NCBI GenBank assembly: GCA_025200525.1
Contig: CM045762.1
Location: forward strand, 190,055,154-190,119,153
Length of the DNA stretch: 64,000 bases
From: Camellia lanceoleosa
Lineage: Eukaryota; Streptophyta; Magnoliopsida; Ericales; Theaceae
Reading direction: 5' to 3'
The translations under genes and the position numbers were made by a program. Below are positions 35,002 through 46,949 of this stretch, in pieces. Under the pieces are notes generated by a model. That model was not told where the DNA came from and ran no database searches. It was given only the letters and a program-made list of their open reading frames with translations. Each line of letters starts with the position of its first letter. Position 1 is the first letter of the stretch.

Positions 35002-35639
35002 GTAAGTAATTTATTCCAAGTGCTAATCCTAATTTTATCATGCAACAGTTTGAGACTTTCCACATGATTAACCACTTCTGCAACCCAAGTAAGTCTGTGA
35101 AAAGAAATAGGAAGATAATGCTTCACAGTACCAAAAATATCAATTTTGGGGTGCTTCAGCTATTTAGACCTTCATATGATTAAGCCCCAACCTTGAATTC
35201 AGCTTTGTTGACTTCTTGATTAATTTCAAGTCCAAATTTGTAGAAGTTAAAGTGGGACTTTAGCGACTGACTTTGGATGACTGGCAGGGTTCCTTTTTCC
35301 CAGGAAAAACCAAGCAATTCTTGATCTAGGGTGAATTTTGTTTTGTGGCTTACTTGGATTAGATCTAGATTTTGTAAGAATCCATGAAACTGGGGTTGCT
35401 CACTAAACGGATATTTTCTTCCTGATAATCTTAGAAAGATTGTCTTTGGTGGGGAACACAATAGTTGACAACTTTTATCTTTTGGTTTTGATCATCCAAC
35501 TTGTATTTTGTTTGAGGTTTTCCCTGCCTTCATCTATTGTGCCTGGAGCGTTCTATGCCTATACAGCATGAGAGGGTGCGCATCCACAGTTGTGCAGGCC
35601 CACCAAAAGCTGATTTTTTTTTTTTCTCGGATGATTTAG

Positions 35640-35750
35640 GCTTGGGGGTGGATGGAGTGGAAAGAAGGAAACATATCCACAGCCAGGGAACTCTACCAAA
35701 AAGCATTATCAATCAATTCAACCATCGAAAGTGCTGCCCAATGTCTTCAG
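35640..35750 (+). pseudogene. HCF107: HCF107 exon 6 (intact)
   Basis: Thirty-seven codons, AWGWMEWKEGNISTARELYQ, KALSINSTIESAAQCLQ, between TTTAG| and CAG|GTACAG. Confidence 0.9.
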
Positions 35751-35871
35751 GTACAGACACTATAAAATGAGGTGATCATGATTAGTTTCTTGTTGCTTCA
35801 TGCATGTCATGTAGTACATATAGGCTACCTTACATGCTATCATTTATGCTATATGCATACATATTTTGTAG

Positions 35872-36048
35872 GCTTGGGGAGTTTTAGAGCAGAGAGTTGG
35901 CAACCTATTAGCTGCACGGAGACTGTTCAGATCTTCTCTAAACACAAATTCTCAAAGCTATGTTACATGGATGACATGGGTATCTTTTGAGGAGGATCAA
36001 GGAAATTTTGTGCGTGCTGAGGAGATTCGTAACCTTTGTTTGCAGCAG
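35872..36048 (+). pseudogene. HCF107: HCF107 exon 7 (intact)
   Basis: Fifty-nine codons, AWGVLEQRVGNLLAARRLFR, SYVTWMTWVSFEEDQGNF, RAEEIRNLCLQQ, between TTGTAG| and CAG|GTATTT. Confidence 0.92.
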
Positions 36049-36630
36049 GTATTTTCCATGACCCACAGCATTCAATTGCCTATAATAAACGCTTTGATAT
36101 CAAGAATTGACCATACAAAATACCCATGTCATCCAAATTTATGCTTCTCTCAAGTCATGTTCTATTTGAATTCAGTAGATAGATTATAGGACAATTTGTA
36201 TAAATGATATCTGATGAATTTGGAAAGGAGATCTTGGTGAAAGATGCATTAAAAAGATGTTGGTGTTTTGTCCAAGGATGAAAATTTTTGTTTCAATATG
36301 TTGTATCGGTTAGCTTGGAAATGGAAATGTTTAAGAAACATTTTGAAAACATTTTGAAAACATTATCGAAATGGGATAAAATTTTGAAAATGTATGGAAA
36401 ACTAAAACTAAAACCTAAATAAATGTTAATATATCATTGTCAAGACATTGTTTTAGTATGTTTCTTAAAATTTCAGTGGAAATATTGGAATTTCGGTATT
36501 CTAATATTTTGTTCCGGTTTCTTAGGAAACGAAACGTTTTGATTATTTTGATGGAAAATAAACGAAATTTTTTTCCTTTGATCTTTTCTAATTAACATTG
36601 AGGCTAAGACCTGATTGTTGTGTGCAACAG

Positions 36631-36957
36631 CGTACTGAAATCATCGATGATGCTTCATGGGTTATGGGGCTCTTAGACATTATCGACCCAACATTTGATA
36701 GCATAAAGTGGTTTCTGAACTTGGACCGAAACTCATATTACAAGGTAAATGATACTTCCAGAGACATAGCTGGAGCTAATGACACGGGAGAAGAATCAGC
36801 CAGCCCTTCCTCTGATTACAATAATGCAGAAAGCACTGAAAGCAGTTTTGATTTGGATGCTTTCATTGTTGAAAGGCTATCGCCAGACCCATCCAACTTG
36901 ATATTCTCTTGGAAAGAACATCTCAAAATCCAGTTCAAAAGAAAACTAGGTCTCTGA
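36631..36957 (+). pseudogene. HCF107: HCF107 exon 8 (C-terminus, intact)
   Basis: One hundred and eight codons after CAACAG|: RTEIIDDASWVMGLLDIIDP, an acidic Ser/Asn-rich stretch, then DLDAFIVERLSPDPSNLIFS and RKLGL with TGA at 36955-36957. This is the normal C-terminus of the family. Confidence 0.92.
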
Positions 36958-38328
36958 GAAAGGTATGGCGGTTAGAAGATCGAACTACCACAACACTGCC
37001 AAAGTTATGAGTTTGATCATTTTTCTTGTGAATGTTCCATCTTTGTGGATCGGGTCTGAATTTCAGCGTGATTCAAGTTAATTAACCGGAACTGCAGAGT
37101 ACATTTGTAACATATGAACATTGCGCCAAGTTGTTGCAAGGTTTTATACAAAAATTGTAGGAGTATTCTCTCAAAGCTGTATCAAATTGACACCATCAAG
37201 GAAGAAATAGAATTTCAAAGCTTGGCTTATAGTTCTGAATGTATTTTTGATGGAATACAGTTTGTGAGCATTCTGCCATGAACAGTGATATATGTAATTA
37301 ATTTTTTTAAAGTTGTAAGGTTTTTCTTGGTTTCAAATCATATATATCTCTCTGTTATTTAAGAATTGCAAAACAGAAACCATTTCCCAAAAAGTGTATT
37401 CGAGCTCTCCTCAAATCACTGTACTAATTTTTGTGGAAGGGGGATATGTTTGGAGACAGAGCATCCCGTGTCTATATGTGCAGACTGAAACAATATCTGT
37501 CATGAAGGAGTTGCAGAATTGTTTATGAAGGCCATTATCAACAAAACCATCCTCAGTGTTATGAAATCCACCTAATTGTTGGTTAACACCTAACATTTTG
37601 AAAAAACAAAAATTCAGGCATTATTAGTAGGCACTATTTTGAAAAAACAAAATTTTGTTTCCTATTTTAAGTAAACACAAAACTGACTACATTATCAAAT
37701 GATTAACCCCTTAATTTAGTATTTTCAAAATACTCAGAAGTTGAAATTTAAAAATAAAAAAAATGAATTTTAAGGGCTGATAAAGGAACGGAGTAACATT
37801 ACTAAAAATGCAGAAATAAATAATTGTTCTTAGCATGCAAATTAGTAACATTCTACTCTGTTTTGTCCTGATAAATCATATATCAAAAGCATTCCTTTCA
37901 ACAATAAAACGACAACATGAAATTTGAGTACAAGCCATAAAAAAACAAGAGAGTTACACAAAGCTAGCATAGATGTGCAAACAAACTAAACAAAAAGAAA
38001 AGCACAATTTACTCAGCCTAGCTGCTCGGTCTTGATAAACACATGACTAGACATCCAGTCAATTAGGTGTGGATTGTCAAGATATGAGCAGAGGGTGGAA
38101 CCAGTCAAAAGGAACAAATAATGATCAACTCCAGAGGAGCAGCATATTCAAGTAGTTGTACATTTCTCTAACATAATACAAACAATATTTTAGTCTCAAA
38201 AGTACAGGCATGAAAAATACGATACACATTGAACACCCCAGCCAGCAAATTCTCACTGTTCTTGTTATTACAGGCAGCAAAATTAGACTGGAGTTCGTAG
38301 CACTCTTCATCTTAGTCTGATCAGATTA
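36958..38328. other. HCF107 3' flank; no intact gene
   Basis: Likely 3' UTR followed by AT-rich intergenic DNA. Minus-strand bases about 37600-37530 read LGGFHNTEDGFVDN, weakly like the C-terminal part of the jacalin exon next door (GGFHGSTKDGLLES). This may be a second, older jacalin remnant. Confidence 0.4.
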
Positions 38329-38649
38329 TTAACGACTCATAAAGTCTTCAGCACATTTAAGGTCGCTTAGAGTTTCTAATGGCTTGACATAAACCCCAAT
38401 AGATTCAAGTAACCCATCCTTAGTACTTCCATGAAATCCACCAAACAGCCGGTCCTACCCCATTTGAAAGTTGAATTTTGTGTCATATTGGCCTGCTTCT
38501 CCAAACGGTCCATGGCTGCCTTGGTTGGTACCAAATGTGATAGAAGTCATTACATGATAGTCCACACCGTCGTAACCATCAAAAATTTGTTCAGTGTGAT
38601 AACTACCACTTATTGATGTTAGAAACTCATCTGGATAATTGAGTCTAAC
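38329..38649 (-). pseudogene. Jacalin-related lectin, terminal exon with in-frame TAG
   Basis: On the minus strand, after acceptor GCAG|, 107 codons read VRLNYPDEFLTSISGSY, VMTSITFGTNQGSHGPFG, FNFQMG-stop-DRLFGGFHGS, LLESIGVYVKPLETL, ending AEDFMSR and TAA (38329-38331). The pattern (FLTSISG, TFGTNQG..GPFG, GGFHG, SIGVY) is that of a mannose-binding jacalin domain. A TAG at 38455-38457 replaces one codon. No upstream exon is visible before the Copia fragment at 38869, so this is an orphan exon. Jacalin lectins bind carbohydrates and often act in stress or defence. Confidence 0.8.
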
Positions 38650-38868
38650 CTGCTTGTGTTTATAAGCACAAAAACAATCAAAGTTCAGATGATTGGAAAA
38701 AAGTCTTTGCTAACAATAGTCAGTAACAGACAATTACAAACAAAAAAATCTAGCTGACAAGATGGTGAATATATTGAAATGAGCACATTTCAAAGATGTG
38801 AGGAACTTTAAGAGCAGGTATTCATATACACTATAGTTACTAATATGATGATCAAATGTAGCAGAGGT

Positions 38869-39770
38869 GTTAGCATATCTATTAGAATATTTCCTTATTT
38901 AGATTATATTATAATTGATTAATTGACTGTGATTCCTTAATCAGTCAATTAATCAATCAATATAAAATGTGATTCCTTAATTAGTGCCTTGGGACTTCCT
39001 TTTGTAACAGTTGATTGATTAATATAAAAGGTGATGATATCATAATCATCACTTAAGCTTTGTATTCTCTTATATTACATGGTAACAAAGCCAAAACCCT
39101 AAAAATTGTCACCCAAATAGCCGCTGCCACCAACCAGCCATCACCTATCACGACCCATCCTCCACCGCTAGTCCCTGGGACTCTGTCGGAACTAGCCAAG
39201 GTCGCACAGAGTTGTTTCGGCTTCAGCCAAAGGCCTCTCTGGCCTAGTCGACCCTTGTGAGGGCTATCCTAGCCTCTCTTTGTATATTTTGGCTCCTGTG
39301 GATGAGTGTTTGAGGGCTGTCCATCTTCTCCCCAATTTTCTTTCTTTCCACTTTCTTAAACACAATTCAGCATTTGTTTTGATTGAAAGTTCGTTTTCCC
39401 TTATTTGATTTTTTTTTTTTGGTTCATAGATGACCCATTAATCTGATTGTTATGCTCCCATAGAGGTCTGTATGTGATTTTACGTGTTACAGCCCATTCA
39501 ATTCCTCTTTCCATTCTTGTGATTCGTGCAAGGTTTTTTGGATTGTAGAGTTCTTATGGTTGACCTAACTAGTGAATCCACCATGACTTCTCACCCATCT
39601 AAAAGGGAGAGCTCCAGTCCAGTTATGACTACTACATCTGACAACCTGAACCCTAGCCTCAAAATCACCATCGCTCTGTTTAATTGTCATAATTACCTTT
39701 TATGATCTCAGTGTTTGACACTTTTTCTGAAGAGTAAGGGGAAGATAGGATATGTAGCTTGCTTTTCGTT
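38869..39770 (+). mobile_element. Truncated Copia retrotransposon (LTR, PBS, gag start)
   Basis: An LTR of about 211 bp (TGTTAGCATATC ... CTTATATTACA, 38869-39079) is followed at once by TGGTAACAAAGCC, a Met-initiator-tRNA-type PBS used by Copia elements. From ATG 39583 the frame MTSHPSKRESSSPVMTT, DNLNPSLKITIALFNCHNYL matches the N-terminus of Copia gag. A TGA replaces the expected Trp after NYLL, followed by SQCLTLFLKSKGKIGYV. The element stops near 39770, where a Tat-type LTR fragment starts. Confidence 0.75.
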
Positions 39771-39799
39771 CTCCTCGGAAGGGTTTAGTCTCCTCAGAT

Positions 39800-41150
39800 A
39801 TAATAGCCCTATAGTTTGAACTCCTGTGGTTTTGAATCTGATTTCACAAATGCAATGTGAAAATAGATAAGCACAAATGAGTCCAAATCCGACAAATCTT
39901 TTGAAAAATCGATTTTGAATCAAGAATGCCAAAAATGGACTGCATTGCTAGATTTCAGAGTCGCCACCTAAATATTTTGGAAATTTAGGAAACCCGTGAC
40001 TCATGCCAAAGGCCACTAGTCCATCATCACCAAAGTGTCTCGGCTCGGGAACTTAAATATGAGAAGGGAAGGTCATGAATTGAGCACCCCACTCATCCGA
40101 TCAAAGATCGGCCTCTACTAATCATATGTGAGTCTTATGTACAGTATATGCTCTTGTTCTGATTATTATGCTATCTTTACTATGTGATGCATACAAGTAT
40201 AGACTAATTTCACGAAATTTGGAATGTTTTGATTTCATGTTTTGTTTTGAAAAAACTGTTTTGAATATGTACCACTTAAAAAAATGATCTCACATATACA
40301 TTAATCAAAGTATCCCAATTTAAGCAAATAGCCTTCATCCACAGGCATTCAAACAGGTATATCAACTAAGTATTTAGCCTGAAGGTAAATATGTTTGATA
40401 TGGTAGCAATCGCATGCATGTAATATGCTAAAGCAAAAATGCTTACCCCAAATGTCCGAAGGTGAGCCAAAAGAAAGAAAATAGTTTTAAAAAAAATGCA
40501 TGATCCTAAATAATGCAACATGACTAATGCAACACATACAACATACAATTAATAAGCTCGGCTACTAACATGGCATGCGAGTCAATTCAAGGCATGTGAT
40601 AGTGCATGTATTCAAGTAAGGAGTTTGAAGTTGACATTTGTTTAAGATGGTGAGCCAAACTTTTATGCATGTAAAAGGAATGGATGCAATTCATGGAAAA
40701 TGTTATGGAAAACATGATGCTATATAGTATCCATCATAAGCATATAAATAAAAGGGAGAAAGAATGGGAGTTGGAAGACATACACAAATTATTACATATT
40801 TGTCCTCGTGCAGGAAGGTTCGAACGTCCGAATTAACTACTTATTACAAATCCAAATGAATTAGCAAGCTAAATTAACTAATTATTACAAATTCAAATTA
40901 ATCTAAGTAATAATTACGACATATTACTATTAAAGAATTAAATCAAAGGCACGGGAAGTGAGGAACCACTCGTATACGAATAAGAATATCCTCTCGGAAA
41001 CTCTCTGCTTCTTGCTGGGTTTACATTACATTTGTGATTAGAAAAATAATCTATTTTCACCCTAGTCACTTTTCTGTTCTACCATGAGAATGGCACTGCC
41101 CGTAAAAAGTGTAGTGGCCGGCCGGATTTTTGGTACTACCCTACTGCCAC
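39800..41150 (-). mobile_element. Truncated Tat-type LTR fragment D, minus strand
   Basis: Reads in reverse like the right half of the LTRs of elements A-C: GATTTCAGAGTCGCCACCTA, CATCATCACCAAAGTGTCTC, GATCGGCCTCTACTAATCAT, the GGAAGACATACACAA block and the GGCCGGCCGGA motif near 41115. It is more diverged than B and lacks the LTR 5' half, TATA box and stem-loop. Confidence 0.68.
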
Positions 41151-42761
41151 AGACAAGAAACAGAGCATAAACAGAGTGTTTGTAGGGGATGTTTATCCTC
41201 TCTGCTCCACCCTATCATGAAACAAATCAAGGGAGGATTAGAATCGATCCACAAATCATCAATGGTCGTAAGGTTATTGCGTGATGATCCATGGCTCGAT
41301 GGGACAAAGGCTCAATGAATGAAAAGAAAAGACCAACAAGACCTCCTCCCTATCATGGAGTTACCTTAAGGGAAGTAGTAAACATTGACTCTTGAACCAT
41401 TATCATCACTAAGAGTATGTAATTAACGTCACCCAACTTGATTTTATTATCTTGTTTTACCTCTTTTAACCCATTTATTAGCCCTTTTAATTAGCTTGCC
41501 ATTCCTTAGTCATTTTAGTCCAAAAATGAGAGTTATGTCTACTAAAATAACAGAAGCGTCAAACAAGGAGTTGTTCTTGGCATGAGATAGATGTAATGCC
41601 CTGGTAATGAACCTCCGAAGAGATTAAACCATTTAGCGTGGAAGGTCTCTTTCTCATGCTAAAAACAACATATATGGGACTTCAATTCACCACTTTCAAT
41701 TAGAATACAACAATATACAATATAACAATAAATCAAAGAAAAAGAGCAAAATAAGTAAGAAATGCAAGAAAATAAAAGGTTTGTGAAATTCACCTTCCAA
41801 GGAAAAGATGAACTCCTTAGTTCACAAACTCCCTATTGATCACCCTCAAGTGTAGGAAGTGTGTTCTCAAATCCTTAATTCGAAATTATGGAGTTTATGG
41901 TATGGAAAGTGGCTGACTCTCTAGTTTTTCTCACTTTCAATCACTAAACACTCTTCCTTATGATCAAGAAAATTGATCTTTGGCTATATCAGAATTTCTG
42001 GAGTGGTTTTGGTGTATGGAAATGAGGAATTTCAGTAGCATGGAAGCTTGGAAGTGTCTTGGCTCAAGGTTGAAATGTAGACAATTTTTTCTCTTTTTCT
42101 CTCTTTTCTCTCTAATGCCCTCAAATGATTTTTCTCTCTCTCTTTTCTATCCTCCTCATCTTCAATATATGATCTAAATGTATAAGCCATGTAGGAATAA
42201 ACAAGTCAAGGAATGGGGGACAAGGTGGAAGACAAAGGTGGTGGGCATGAGAATGACGACAAATGATGATCAAGACTTTATTGCTTTGATTCATCCTTTA
42301 TGACAAGGCCAAAACCTCTTTTGATAATCGAGGGTGAGTGGAAAAAATAGAGGATGAGTGGGTGCACTTGAATGAATCAGAAAATAGGTAAATGGGGTGT
42401 CCCAACCGAGCCAAAACTAAGAAAAATGGTGCTGCTACTATTTTGAGCCGAGTCAACAAAATCTGCTATTAAACCTAACTTCAAACGGGATATCTCCCTT
42501 ATTTGGAGTTGGTTTTAGGTAATTCTTGGGTCTAAATTGAAGCTCCAGAAGTCTACTTTCCAATGGTGGTGGCCTTACATTTAAATTCCAAATGTACAAA
42601 GAGATATGCCTAATTTAGTGAAGGCTATTCATTTCCCTCGGGCCAGTCAACAAAATCTACTCCTTAAGCCCAACTTCAAACGGGCATATCTCCCTTATCC
42701 AGACTTGGTTTTAGGTGATTCGTGGATCTAAATTGAAGCCCCAGAAGTTCGCTTTCCAATG
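41151..42761. other. Unassigned repeat-like interval with a duplicated 90-bp block
   Basis: No gene recognised. Two about 90-bp blocks, near 42475-42565 and 42668-42760, share ACTTCAAACGGG, ATATCTCCCTTAT, GGTTTTAGGT and TCTAAATTGAAG..CCAGAAGT. The second block is cut by the left end of element B. Pyrimidine-rich runs occur at 42088-42145. Confidence 0.5.
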
Positions 42762-45464
42762 TGTAACACGTCCGCGGGGGACCTCGGCTACAGTTCGGAC
42801 TCCCTTTTTGTTTGTTGCGGTTCTAAATCTGAACCAAAGAGTCCAACTCTGGCAAATCGTTTTGAGAAAAACAGATTTTGAAAAGTAGTGCCAAACATGG
42901 ACTGCTTTGCCAGATTACAGAGTCGCCACCTAAATATTTTAAAATGGGAAATTTAGGAAACCCTGACTCGGTGCCGAAGGCCACATGTCCGTCATCACCA
43001 AAGTGGTCTTGGCTCGGGAGCTTGGGTACGATCGGGGAAGGTCAGCTATGAGCATCCCCTTTCGCCCGGTCCTCAAGACCTCTACTAACCGTGATATCCG
43101 ATTTTTTGAAAACATCATGTGTTCTTATTCCAATTATTAGTCTAGAATTACTATGTGATGCGCACAACACAAAAGTATAGACTAGATTGCCTAATTTGGA
43201 AATAAACATTGCATATCCGTTTTGTCTCGAAAAACGTGTTGTTTTCTTTTACTACTCGCAAGTAGGCTAAAATGCGGATTTCAATGAGTTGTTCCAACTC
43301 AGGCAATCCAACCTCCATCCACAGGCATTCAAACAGTTTATCATGTAAGCACTTAGCCGCATGGCAAGCATACTGTCATGGTAAACATTCACACGCATGC
43401 GATATGCTAAAGCCATAAAAACTTACATCGTACTCCGCGCCAAAACAGTGAACTAGTTAGCAAGCATGCATGACCTAGTTCATGTTAAGTGGCTAATGCA
43501 ATACAGGCAGAAATGCGATCTAGAGTAGGCTCGGCTAACCCTAAACATGGCATGTGAAATGCGATCAAATAGCATGTATTCAATTTGGAATTTTGAAAAT
43601 ACAATGCAGTTTGTATGATGTACCGAGCCTGGTGCATGTAAACAAAATGCATGAATGCACACATGCATTGCATAAGGTATGCTAAGATAGACGTGCCCTA
43701 ATCTACCATAAGCAGGTAAATAAAAGGGTTAGAAAGAAATGGGGGTTGGAAGACATACACCCACTCACGCACACTTATTACAATTGCGCCCTCACTCGGA
43801 GGGACCAAAAGAATATACAAATTAACCACACAAGCTAATTAAATATTACAAATTGACTAAATTAACTGAACAGATTAATTAATCTAATTAAAGCAATAAA
43901 ACGCCTCGGGATGAGGAAGAAATTTGATGCTGAATCACTTGGAATCCGCCTTTGTCATGCAAGTGTGCCTCTGTTTTCCCTGCTATCCTTCTCAGAAAAT
44001 TGCCAAAGTCCCAGGAGTGCCTCTCAGGGCATTGGGGAGTACCACCGGCTAGGGCAGAGCACCACCGGCTAAAGGATATGGCCACCGGCACTGAATGAAG
44101 CTATCGGCTGCCAATTGGCTGCCGGTCGGCACAAAATTCCTGCAGAACCTGCAGACCACAGCAGCAGAGGACAACAAAATGCATGGCAGTGTAATTCAAG
44201 GTATTTATGCACTACACACACCTCTTATCATGTTATTGGCTCAAGGGGGCATGTGCCTCGATTCCCGGACCACCAATCGCGCATTTCCATGCGTGATGGT
44301 CCTAAGAACCAAGAATGCAACTTCACTTTCGAATGCATGCAAAACACATAGTCACAAAAGGGTGCCAAACCTCTATCAAACTCACTTCAAGAGGCTTGGC
44401 ATGCATGTCAATGTAGTGCAAACCTAAGCATGTCATCTAGGATGCAAGATGTACAATGCCATGTGTTTATGCAAGCATACAAACAAGTATAAGAGGCAAG
44501 CATGAAAACCAATGAAATGATAGACTTGGACATGAATTAGGCGACTCAGAAAGGCCTAAAATCAGTAACCAAAAATGCCTACAATTGGGGACTAAACACA
44601 CACGCATGCACATTTTAAGGTTCGAAACCCAAGACATAAACAAGCTACGTTCAAGCACACTTGAGATGACTCAAACATGGACTATTAGCATGCAACTTAG
44701 GCTCTCAAATCATTTCACACATGATGCCAAATCATGCAACAAATCAAATCAAACAAAGCATGCGAATAGCCTAGGCTTAAGGCAAGCTAATAGGGCATTA
44801 AACCACACTTCGCACAAGCATACATGGCATGCACTAATCAACCTAAAACAGGCTTCTAGTATGTCAAAACAAAGCCAAATGGCTACTTAGATGGCATCTA
44901 AGAGTCATTAAATCAAAGGCATGCATTGAAGTCAAAACAAGGGGCATACAACACATGCTCCTAAAACATTGACAAGGTCACTAAGGCAAGGATACAAGCA
45001 CATTATAAGGTCTGAAATAGCATGTAAGAGGGTTCCAAACCCTTGAAAACATGGAGGCAATGCATCCTACACATGCACCTACTTGAAGCATACAAGCTAC
45101 AATACAAAGGGGCTATACAAAGCATGTCAAGATTGACTCAAACGACCATGGACAGAGCTAAACCATGGCAAAATAAGCATACAAGCTTCACAAACACAAG
45201 TCTAAAACATGCTAGAAATAGAGGCACACTTCCAAGACATGTTAAGGCAATAAGAGGCATTACAAGGCAACTATACTAAGCATGCATAGGAGACCAAAAC
45301 CAACTTGAAAAAATGTTATATCATAGTAATATAAGCATGGAAAACAAGCCAAATATGCTCAACACACACTCAAGCATAGACTCACTTAAGAGACCAAAAC
45401 ATGCCCTTTTCAAGGACATCAAGGAGAGGGGGTGGCCCTCCCCTTTTTGAGACTTCAAGGCATG

Positions 45465-45506
45465 CTCTTCACCACTGAAATCCCTCAAGATTTCAGTGGT
45501 GAAGAG
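45465..45506 (-). other. Conserved LTR stem-loop, element B
   Basis: CTCTTCACCACTGAAATC pairs over 18 bp with GATTTCAGTGGTGAAGAG. The six-base loop equals that of element A when read on the minus strand (TTGAGG). It lies about 510 nt downstream of the TATA box. Confidence 0.85.
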
Positions 45507-46012
45507 ATCCTATCACCAAAATCTCGGATCTCTCACAAAATAGCACAAAAAGTGCCCTTTCAAGGTCTAAGAGTGGTCAAACTTGCTCAAACCACAAAAC
45601 ACTCTTAACGAACAATAAAGAGGGCCTAAAAACAGAACTTTTATGTGTTATAGACTAAGCACAAAAACAGTTCAAAGATAGGTAAAAACAAGGTGCAAGA
45701 ATGGGGTAAAAAGAGCTAGTTTTGTTACCTTTGAAGACCTCTTCAACAATGGTGACCTTGATGCCTCCTTAAGCTTCAAACCAGCCAAGAACACCAAGAA
45801 CAAACCCTTAGCACCTCAGTTCCAAGAGGAAGGTGAAACACTAGGTGTTGGTGAGCAATAGTAAGTCACAAACACCTAGTGTACAAAATAAGAGAGAAAG
45901 AGAGAGATAGGATAGATATAGAATTTCTAACCTAAAACCAGAGCTCAACCCTCTCCTAAAATGTCTAACTCTCTGATTTTTGCTAACCCTTGAGCCAAGA
46001 GAAGAGCCTTCT

Positions 46013-46019
46013 CTTTATA
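46013..46019 (-). promoter_or_regulatory. TATA box of element B LTR
   Basis: On the minus strand TATAAAG is followed by AAGAGAAGGCTCTTCTCTT (sharing its AAG), a perfect 8-bp stem around a GCT loop at the likely start of transcription. Confidence 0.65.
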
Positions 46020-46949
46020 GGCAACAAAGACTTACAAACTAAGTCATTCAAGGGTTCATCCCTTCATACACGTGTATGGAGGGGAAACAAGAGCTAAACA
46101 GCTGTCTAAAAATATCTCGAAATTGTAAGAAGTGGTGGAATTTGGGCAAAATGGTCATTTTGCCAAAAAGAGTGCCGACCGGCACAAAAGAGTGCCGACT
46201 GGCACAATATAGTGCCGGTGGCAACTACAGCCAGCTGGTGGCCTCTAGCCACAGCCGGTAGTATGTGGGGATACCTCAGAAGGCATTCCCTGCCCCTCAA
46301 AGGCAAAACACAAGTGTTTGGTGCAAAACCAGACACAAAACGGTCAAGTTCGGAGGTCCTGAGGCAAGGCGCGTAGCCGAGAACTCCGGGAACTCCAAAC
46401 AAACACAAACATGGATAATCACCGAGTGTTCAAGCGGTGACGTCCAAGTCTTGAGGACGGTCAAAAATGGGGTGTCTACAGTTGCCCCTCTTTGACAGAA
46501 CTCGAAAGTCATAAGAATGACGGGAGTGAACGTCAAAGCCCAGAGACGACCCATTTTTGACAAGGCCGAAGACTTGGACAAACATACAAAGCGCAAATGG
46601 TTGAACTCGCAAGCTGCCTACGTATCCCTTTAGGAATCAAACCAGCGTAGTTCAAGCACAGGCATACAAGCCGCAGATAAGGTATGCGCCCGAAGGCAGG
46701 GGCAAAATGCAAGACAATGCAATGAGCCGAGCATAACTTATGATCATGCAAAGGAAGCTGTAATGAAGCACGCATACAACAGTTATAAGCTAGCATACGC
46801 TAATCTACACTACAATGCAGAAAGGACGTAAGAGAATTATGCAATTCTCAAAACATCTCACGCGGAGGATACAATACCTGTGCGGCTCGCCCGGTCGCGC
46901 CGGCCTCAAATGAGCCGTACATACAATATCGTGCCTGCAAAGAAAGTAA

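Larger units (their letters stand above)
13322..36957 (+). pseudogene. HCF107: HCF107 (chloroplast HAT-repeat RNA-binding protein), disrupted copy
   Basis: Eight exons can be placed by homology and splice sites: 13322-13891, 16847-16990, 33901-34205, 34318-34377, 34756-35001, 35640-35750, 35872-36048 and 36631-36957. Together they give the known HCF107 order: Ser/Pro-rich transit peptide, then tandem half-a-TPR repeats (DGRPYVALGKIL, VRRARELFDA, AWAQLEMQQENNRIARQRFE, NPRDPVLLQSLALLEYKYST, AWGWMEWKEGNIS, EEDQGNFVRAEEI), then an acidic tail. HCF107 binds the psbH 5' UTR, stabilises the RNA and promotes its translation. This copy has TAG at 13631-13633, a lost acceptor at exon 3 (AA instead of AG at 33899-33900), a 1-bp deletion near 34013-34015, and TAG at 34143-34145 and 34164-34166. 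Intron 2 is 16.9 kb because of element A. Exons 4-8 are intact, so decay is recent or partial. Confidence 0.9.
42762..46480 (-). repeat. 3' LTR of element B
   Basis: About 3.7 kb with the layout of element A's LTRs on the opposite strand: terminal TGTAGACACCCCATTTTTGA, CCGGC motif cluster (46165-46260), TATA box (46013-46019), stem-loop (45465-45506), second CCGGC cluster (44040-44130), end near GACGTGTTACA. The AAGCTT minisatellite of A is absent. Confidence 0.85.
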
